DNA from: Bacillota bacterium
GTDB lineage: Bacteria > Bacillota > Clostridia > Lutisporales > Lutisporaceae
Reading direction: 5' to 3'
Assembly (NCBI GenBank): GCA_029553855.1
Contig: JAKPKE010000105.1
Coordinates: 1-47,042 of the forward strand
DNA length: 47,042 bases
Below the pieces are notes generated by a model. It had not been told where the DNA came from. It worked only from the letters and a program-made list of their open reading frames with translations, and did no database searches. The first letter of the stretch is position 1; each line of letters begins with the position of its first letter. Below, in pieces: positions 42,730 through 47,042 of this stretch. The translations under genes and the position numbers were made by a program.

Positions 42730-42757
42730 TTATCGGCGACAGAAAGCAGATACTTTA
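42730..42757 (-). promoter_or_regulatory. Sigma-D (sigma-28) promoter of flhO-flgG-flgJ-fabZ
   Basis: TAAA (42757-42754), 16 bases, GCCGATAA (42737-42730): all but the last base of the consensus match. It lies between the mbl terminator and flhO. Confidence 0.85.
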
Positions 42758-42766
42758 GAAGGCAAA

Positions 42767-42790
42767 TAAAAAAACAGCCTTTCGGCTGTT
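42767..42790 (-). terminator. Terminator of mbl
   Basis: AACAGCC-GAAA-GGCTGTT followed by T residues, starting directly after the mbl stop codon. Confidence 0.95.
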
Positions 42791-43825
42791 TTAGTAGTTT
42801 ATTGTGATTACCTTTCTGTTCGCATTTATGTCTGAATCCTCCAGTATATCTATATGCTCCAAAGCCTTTCCTGTTCCGATGGCAACACAGGATATTGCGT
42901 CCTGGGCAACATACACGGGTATACCGCTCCTCTTGCTTATCAGCTTATCCAGGCCGTTTAGCAGCGAACCTCCGCCTGCCATAACTATACCCCTGTCGCT
43001 GATATCTGCGGAGAGCTCCGGGGGAGTCCTCTCCAGCACCGAGTGAACCGCATCTGCAATAGCGGAAACCGGCTCAGAAAGCGCTTCAAGCATCTCATCG
43101 GAAGTTACTTCTATGGTTTTGGGAAGTCCGGAAATAAGATTCCTCCCTCTGACCTCGACCTTAAGCTGCTCTTCCCTGGGAAATGCTGTCCCAGCATTTA
43201 TTTTCAATGTTTCAGCTGTTCTTTCACCAATCATAATATTATGTTTTTTCCTCATATAGCGCACTATTGCTTCATCAAACTTGTCCCCTGCAACCTTAAT
43301 CGAGTTTGCTACAACGATTCCCCCAAGGGATATTACTGCTATATCCGTTGTGCCCCCTCCGATATCCAATACCATATTGCCGCTGGCCTTAGATATGTCC
43401 AGCCCTGCCCCGATGGCAGACGCTATAGGCTCTTCAATAAGTCTGGTTGTCCTGGCCCCCGCATTATTGGCAGCATCAATAACGGCCCTCTTTTCAACCT
43501 CCGTCACGCCGCTGGGGACACAAACAACCATCCTTGGTTTTATTATTCTTCTTCGGCCAATTGCCTTATCAATAAAATATCTAAGCATTTTCTCGGTCAT
43601 GTTATAATCCGAAATAACCCCTTCTTTAAGAGGTCTTATTGCTACAATATTACCGGGCGTCCTGCCAAGCATAAGCCGTGCCTCTTCACCTACGGCCAAT
43701 ATTTTGCCCGTATTTCTATCCAGGGCAACAACCGAGGGCTCTCTCAGAACAATACCCTTTCCCTTCATAAAGACTAAAACACTAGCCGTTCCCAAATCGA
43801 TGCCTATGTCCTGTCCTCCCCACAT
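42791..43825 (-). CDS. mbl: Cell-shape actin homologue MreB/Mbl
   Basis: 344-aa MreB-family protein: DIGIDLGTASVLVFMKGKGI (phosphate 1 loop), MVLDIGGGTTDIAVISLGGI (phosphate 2), and IVMAGGGSLLNGLDKLIS (adenosine loop). It directs lateral wall synthesis. Its position between spoIIID and flhO equals Bacillus mbl. GGAGG lies about nine bases before the ATG. Confidence 0.95.
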   Translation of the reverse strand: MWGGQDIGIDLGTASVLVFMKGKGIVLREPSVVALDRNTGKILAVGEEARLMLGRTPGNIVAIRPLKEGVISDYNMTEKMLRYFIDKAIGRRRIIKPRMVVCVPSGVTEVEKRAVIDAANNAGARTTRLIEEPIASAIGAGLDISKASGNMVLDIGGGTTDIAVISLGGIVVANSIKVAGDKFDEAIVRYMRKKHNIMIGERTAETLKINAGTAFPREEQLKVEVRGRNLISGLPKTIEVTSDEMLEALSEPVSAIADAVHSVLERTPPELSADISDRGIVMAGGGSLLNGLDKLISKRSGIPVYVAQDAISCVAIGTGKALEHIDILEDSDINANRKVITINY

Positions 43826-44206
43826 CTTAATACCTCCATAATTTTGCTCGCAGTATTCTATCGTATAATAATTCTATAAAAAAAACGAAATTCCTCCATT
43901 TTTCCGCTATATACAATAAAAAGGCTGATGTGCAACTTTTTTCGTCAGGAAACCCTATGTCTCCCGAAAGTGTTAACTGCAAATCCCCATTTCATGGGAA
44001 AATTTATTATTTCATATAATAAAAAGGAATGCTTGTCTACTATAATTATAAATTAAATGCCGCCAAATAACAAGCTCCGGCAAATATAACGAGGCGTTAA
44101 GCGGGTTCCGATTTATGCACCAGGCGGCGGGCATATTTCCTCCGCCTCGTTGTAACGCTTGCCGCAATCACCATATCATTAGCTGCCGGAGCCTGGACTT
44201 TTATCA
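43826..44206. other. 381-bp gap between spoIIID and mbl with nested inverted repeats
   Basis: Not coding. At 44075-44191 two nested perfect inverted repeats occur: CTCCGGCA (44075-44082) with 44184-44191, and AACGAGGCG (44088-44096) with 44143-44151. This gives a ~117-nt foldable element just after spoIIID. Nearer mbl is AT-rich sequence with a small hairpin (CCCAT-TTC-ATGGG, near 43990). I see no standard promoter or named riboswitch. Confidence 0.5.
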
Positions 44207-44461
44207 CTACAGACTTATGGACTGGTATTTCATCTTGGTTGCCCTTCCGCCTCTTATATGTCTTTCAGCTTTGTTCTGGTCCATTATCTCTTTTACCTGA
44301 AGCGCTACGCTCGGATTTATTCTCGGAAGTCTCTCCGTGACATCTTTATGTACCGTGCTTTTACTTACCCCAAATATTTTGGCTGCATCCCTGACCGTTG
44401 TCTTGCTGCTTATTATATATTTCGCAATTTCCAATGCTCTTTCTTCGATATAATCCTTCAA
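44207..44461 (-). CDS. spoIIID: Sporulation transcription factor SpoIIID
   Basis: 84-aa DNA-binding protein, full length. The helix-turn-helix TVRDAAKIFGVSKSTVHKDV (about 22-41) and the basic C-terminal helix are as in Bacillus. It regulates mother-cell genes after engulfment begins. AGGGGG precedes the ATG. It sits between spoIIQ and mbl. Confidence 0.97.
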   Translation of the reverse strand: MKDYIEERALEIAKYIISSKTTVRDAAKIFGVSKSTVHKDVTERLPRINPSVALQVKEIMDQNKAERHIRGGRATKMKYQSISL

Positions 44462-44516
44462 TTACTACTACCCCCTTATTGGTGTGTTTTTACATTAATA
44501 TGCTGTTTTTTTGCCA

Positions 44517-44584
44517 ATTAGAACTACTCGCATCTGTTCATTGACTATGCTTTTTAACATAACGGATTCTTGGATAGTTCTAAT
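44517..44584. repeat. 10-bp inverted repeat in the spoIIQ/spoIIID gap
   Basis: ATTAGAACTA (44517-44526) and its complement (44575-44584) are separated by 48 bp, 56-123 bp upstream of spoIIID. It could be an operator pair. I find no confident sigma-E promoter here. Confidence 0.35.
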
Positions 44585-44621
44585 ACTAAAATGCATTACC
44601 CCTGTTCGGCGCCCCGAAACG

Positions 44622-45428
44622 CTATTGCTTCAGGGACTGCCTGGGCAAGTACTTTTTAGGATTGATACTTTTGCCGGCCTTAATCACTTCGAAGTGCAGG
44701 TGAGGATCATCAGCTATTTCATACAGCGCTGTTTTTCCTACACCGCTGATTACATCACCTTTTTTGACTTCCTGATTTATTGTAACCAGATCCAGGGTTG
44801 AAAGATTGCTGTATCTGGTGCGAATATCTTCCCCGTGGTTTATAATAATGGTCAACCCAAGCTGGGGGTCATTCCTGAGTTCCTCTACCACTCCGTTCAT
44901 TGCAGCTCTCACGGGACTTCCCTCTTCAGCCTTTATATCAATTCCTGCATGTGTACTCCAATGATCCAGTGTTTTTGAATAGACAAGTGCATCTTCCGAA
45001 AACTCGGTGTATATTGTCCCGAAAACCGGAACTACCATTGTCTCCAATTTTGGTTCTTCCATTTTTATTGCAGAAATAGGTTTATTTCCGCTGCCTGTAT
45101 TGCTTTCTTCCGGTTCAGTTGTTTTTTTGGTGCTTTGTTCATCATCAGTTATCTTCACTGAACCGCTATTTGATACTTCTGTTGCGTCCTGCGCATCCCC
45201 TGTGGCCCGTTCAGTGTCTCCATTTACTGTTTCTTCAATTATTTGTGCAGTTGAATTCGGCTCGGAGCCCTCAATGTAATCTTCAAAATTTTCTTCCAAT
45301 TCCTTCCGCACGCGCTTATCCGAAAGATAGTTTTTATACTGGAGTATCCCACCTGCAGTTAGCAATGCAACCATTAGAAAAACAACGAAATATATATACC
45401 TATTCTTAAATTCTCTGCTGAATTTCAT
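44622..45428 (-). CDS. spoIIQ: Stage II sporulation protein SpoIIQ (M23/LytM)
   Basis: 268-aa forespore membrane protein: one N-terminal membrane segment (about 12-30), a long acidic Ser/Thr/Glu-rich linker (45-120) and a LytM domain (130-260). Zinc ligands H160 and D164 (THAGID) and the HxH pair (243-245, DPHLHFEV) are all present, so it should be a metal-bound and possibly active LytM, unlike the degenerate Bacillus SpoIIQ. It pairs with SpoIIIAH across the intermembrane space. A sigma-F promoter lies directly upstream. Confidence 0.92.
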   Translation of the reverse strand: MKFSREFKNRYIYFVVFLMVALLTAGGILQYKNYLSDKRVRKELEENFEDYIEGSEPNSTAQIIEETVNGDTERATGDAQDATEVSNSGSVKITDDEQSTKKTTEPEESNTGSGNKPISAIKMEEPKLETMVVPVFGTIYTEFSEDALVYSKTLDHWSTHAGIDIKAEEGSPVRAAMNGVVEELRNDPQLGLTIIINHGEDIRTRYSNLSTLDLVTINQEVKKGDVISGVGKTALYEIADDPHLHFEVIKAGKSINPKKYLPRQSLKQ

Positions 45429-45446
45429 AATTTACACCTCCGCTTG

Positions 45447-45476
45447 TATTATTTCCAATAGTTTTAAAAATAATAC
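45447..45476 (-). promoter_or_regulatory. Sigma-F promoter of spoIIQ
   Basis: GTATT (45476-45472), 15 bases, GGAAATAATA (45456-45447). Bacillus sigma-F consensus is GyATA-N15-GGnnAnAhTR; the -10 matches at every constrained position and the -35 at four of five. Bacillus spoIIQ is sigma-F dependent. Confidence 0.75.
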
Positions 45477-45514
45477 AGGCGAAAGACAAATTTTTGCAGT
45501 AAAAATATGAATTT

Positions 45515-45622
45515 AGTTACGAGTCACTGGATTTGGGGTATGCCTTTAGGGTCAGCCACACATTTCAAATTCTGCGAAGCCCAGCTGAATCTCGAGACTA
45601 GTGACTAGTGACTAGGGACTAT
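45515..45622. repeat. Decayed dispersed repeat, member 3 (spoIIQ/spoIID gap)
   Basis: CGAGTCACTGGATTTGGGGT, then TGCGAAGCCCAGCTGAATCT and CGAGACTAGTGACTAGTGAC. It shares CGAAGCCCAGCT with member 1 and the AGTCAC-type units with member 2. Confidence 0.5.
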
Positions 45623-46586
45623 CTTTATACCCGACTAAATCAGTTATATTCACTATGTCAACTCCCTGATAATAATGCATTACTATATCCCTGTATCCTA
45701 TTCCCTTTTTCGCCATACCGTCGGCTCCATACTGGCTCATTCCAATGCCATGCCCGTTTCCAACTACTGTAAACAGGATCGTGCTTGTTCCGACAGCGAA
45801 AGTAAAGTTTGAGGAATTCAGACTTAGGGCATTTCTGATATCCGTGCCTTTAAAGATCCTGTCTCCGACCCTAAGCTTTGTTATTCTTCCCCCTTCGCTT
45901 CTTTCCAATACTTTTATTTCGTTTTTTATATTTTTCTTGTTGATTTTTACTTCGGGGTCAAGTTTTTTGATGCACTTTATGAAATTGTCGATGCTTACCT
46001 CCTGCTGTGCCACATATTTTGGAGAATGTTCCTCATATTGACTTACAACGCTCCTCAGGTACGGTACTCTGCCTGACCAGACCTCCTCGGAATTCTCGGT
46101 TTTCCCCCCGCTTGTAGAATGAAACACTGCATCAATAAGCTTGTTATCATATACTATTACCTCTCCCGCCGTCCCGTATACGGCTTTCTTAAGCTTATCC
46201 AGATTCTTTCCGACAGAAGCAGGATTTTTATAAGCCTGACAGTGAGTGGAATCCGTACATATCTCCGCCCCCGGGTGCTTGCTGCAGCCGCTCCCTCCGA
46301 ACTGCCTCATACGGAGCATTGTATATGTTCTGGCAGCCAAGGCCTGCGCTTTAAGCGCTTCCGGATGAAAGTCCGCGGGCATCTCCCCCGCTACGACGCC
46401 CAATATATATTCCTCCAGATCCATTGTTACCACCTTATCAGAATCACACATGTATACTTCTATTGATAGACCGGTATCAGGCCACAAATCCCTTTCCGGT
46501 TCCTTTTCCTTCTCCTTAAGCAGAACCAAGGGAATGGCAAATAACAGTATCATTAGTATCGCAAGCGCTGCGGCCATTTTCTTCAA
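45612..46586 (-). CDS. spoIID: Stage II sporulation protein SpoIID
   Basis: 324-aa lytic transglycosylase of the engulfment machinery. One N-terminal membrane segment (AALAILMILLFAIPLVLL) is followed by the SpoIID domain (EEYILGVVAGEMPADFHPEA, LKAQALAARTYT, then FHSTSGGKTENSEEVWSG and GHGIGMSQYGADGMAKKG). The start is the TTG at 46586 with AAAGGGGGAA upstream. The same reading frame stays open to the window edge, but that part looks unrelated. Confidence 0.94.
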   Translation of the reverse strand: MKKMAAALAILMILLFAIPLVLLKEKEKEPERDLWPDTGLSIEVYMCDSDKVVTMDLEEYILGVVAGEMPADFHPEALKAQALAARTYTMLRMRQFGGSGCSKHPGAEICTDSTHCQAYKNPASVGKNLDKLKKAVYGTAGEVIVYDNKLIDAVFHSTSGGKTENSEEVWSGRVPYLRSVVSQYEEHSPKYVAQQEVSIDNFIKCIKKLDPEVKINKKNIKNEIKVLERSEGGRITKLRVGDRIFKGTDIRNALSLNSSNFTFAVGTSTILFTVVGNGHGIGMSQYGADGMAKKGIGYRDIVMHYYQGVDIVNITDLVGYKDSP

Positions 46587-47042
46587 TAGATGTTCCCCCT
46601 TTCGAAATTCGCAATAGGAGAATGATGCGACACAGTTTGTGAATAACTCCGGCTGTAGGGGAAGTATGTTCTCCTCACCTTCCAAAGCCAGCAAAATCAT
46701 TGGCGAGGGTCCCATCTCTGCAAGCCCGTCTGATGATTTTGCCCGTAAGCCTTTCCGTTCCGGGGTCCAATGGAAGGTTTCGTCAAAAATAGCTTCCCCA
46801 CGCCGGTATTTGCTCTCCATATAGGTGCCCTGATATACTATGTAATCCCCCGTGGATGTAAACACATATGAGCAAAGCCTTTGTATATCAGCGAGCACTT
46901 GCAGGCTTTGGGCAACGGAATCCAGTGAAGATGCGCAGAAAAATCCGTAGGATTTACACGAGGTAAATCCAGCACATACCGGATGTGGGCCCGCATAAAT
47001 TCTTATGCTACACCCACCAACAGATGTAGGCTTTTGTTTGCA
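46587..47042 (-). other. Open but unrecognised frame upstream of spoIID; short hairpins
   Basis: The spoIID frame runs open for about 150 codons to the window edge without a stop. The translation (for example GDYIVYQGTYMESKYRRGEA) matches no family I know, although Bacillus ywmB lies in this position. Two clean hairpins are present: GGATTTAC-ACGAG-GTAAATCC (about 46952-46972) and GCATAA-ATTC-TTATGC (about 46993-47008). Coding status is undecided. Confidence 0.35.

Noticed and set aside
46600-46650. Sigma-E promoter for spoIID
   Set aside because: GTTATT-N14-CATCATTC is too far from the consensus to call, though sigma-E control is expected.
1-47042. CRISPR arrays, prophage or insertion sequences
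   Set aside because: No regular repeat-spacer array, integrase, transposase or phage structural gene is seen.

Overview
The window reads as a chromosomal segment of a spore-forming, flagellated member of the Clostridia (low-to-mid GC Firmicute). The evidence is the sporulation genes (spoIIID, spoIIQ, spoIID, yyaC), the Firmicute gene order comF-fla-hag-fliD-hpf-secA-prfB, a SAM-I riboswitch in front of metK, and strong AGGAGG-type ribosome binding sites. Nearly everything is on the minus strand; only the ACT-domain gene at the left edge and yyaC are on the plus strand. The annotation rests on reading alone; no database search was run.

Left part (1-9.3 kb): an ACT-domain gene converges on prfB, which carries the classical +1 programmed frameshift. 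Upstream come secA, a DUF5317-like membrane protein, a membrane HD-GYP protein, a very small hydrophobic ORF framed by a 13-bp inverted repeat, an unrecognised 210-aa protein, hpf with a sigma-H-type promoter, an intergenic region holding five DnaA boxes in 64 bp plus a palindromic dispersed repeat, a small four-CxxC zinc-ribbon gene, and a ~220-nt structured RNA with its own promoter that is probably a raiA-motif RNA.

Central part (9.3-29.5 kb): late flagellar genes in the Bacillus order, read right to left: recD2-comFC-yvyF-flgM-flgN-flgK-flgK-flgL-fliW-csrA-four flagellins-maf-flaG-fliD-fliS-(fliT position). Sigma-D-type promoters precede flgM, flaG and (at 42.7 kb) flhO, with a weaker one before the flagellins. 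Each flagellin leader has a hairpin whose six-base loop contains AGGA while the stem covaries. That is what CsrA recognises, and csrA and fliW lie directly upstream, so the window holds the FliW-CsrA-flagellin control loop. metK sits behind a SAM-I riboswitch.

Right-central part (29.5-38.2 kb): a nine-gene nonulosonic acid cluster (legB, an N-acetyl-sugar amidotransferase, a CBS-nucleotidyltransferase like PtmE, NeuD/LegH, NeuB/LegI, NeuC/LegG, two Gfo/Idh/MocA oxidoreductases, NeuA/LegF). It should make a CMP-activated legionaminic-type sugar that the Maf protein next to the flagellins would transfer to flagellin. The expected PLP aminotransferase (LegC) is absent.

Right part (38.4-47 kb): four tRNA genes (Pro, Glu, Thr, Tyr), a second copy of the dispersed repeat, yyaC, then fabZ, a rod-binding protein gene, flgG, flhO, mbl, spoIIID, spoIIQ (perfect sigma-F -10 element) and spoIID. 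This order also matches Bacillus.

The points most worth following are the covarying CsrA hairpins, the DnaA-box cluster, the raiA-like RNA, the two families of dispersed intergenic repeats, the 25-codon ORF inside an inverted repeat, the internal duplication in FlhO, and the missing LegC.
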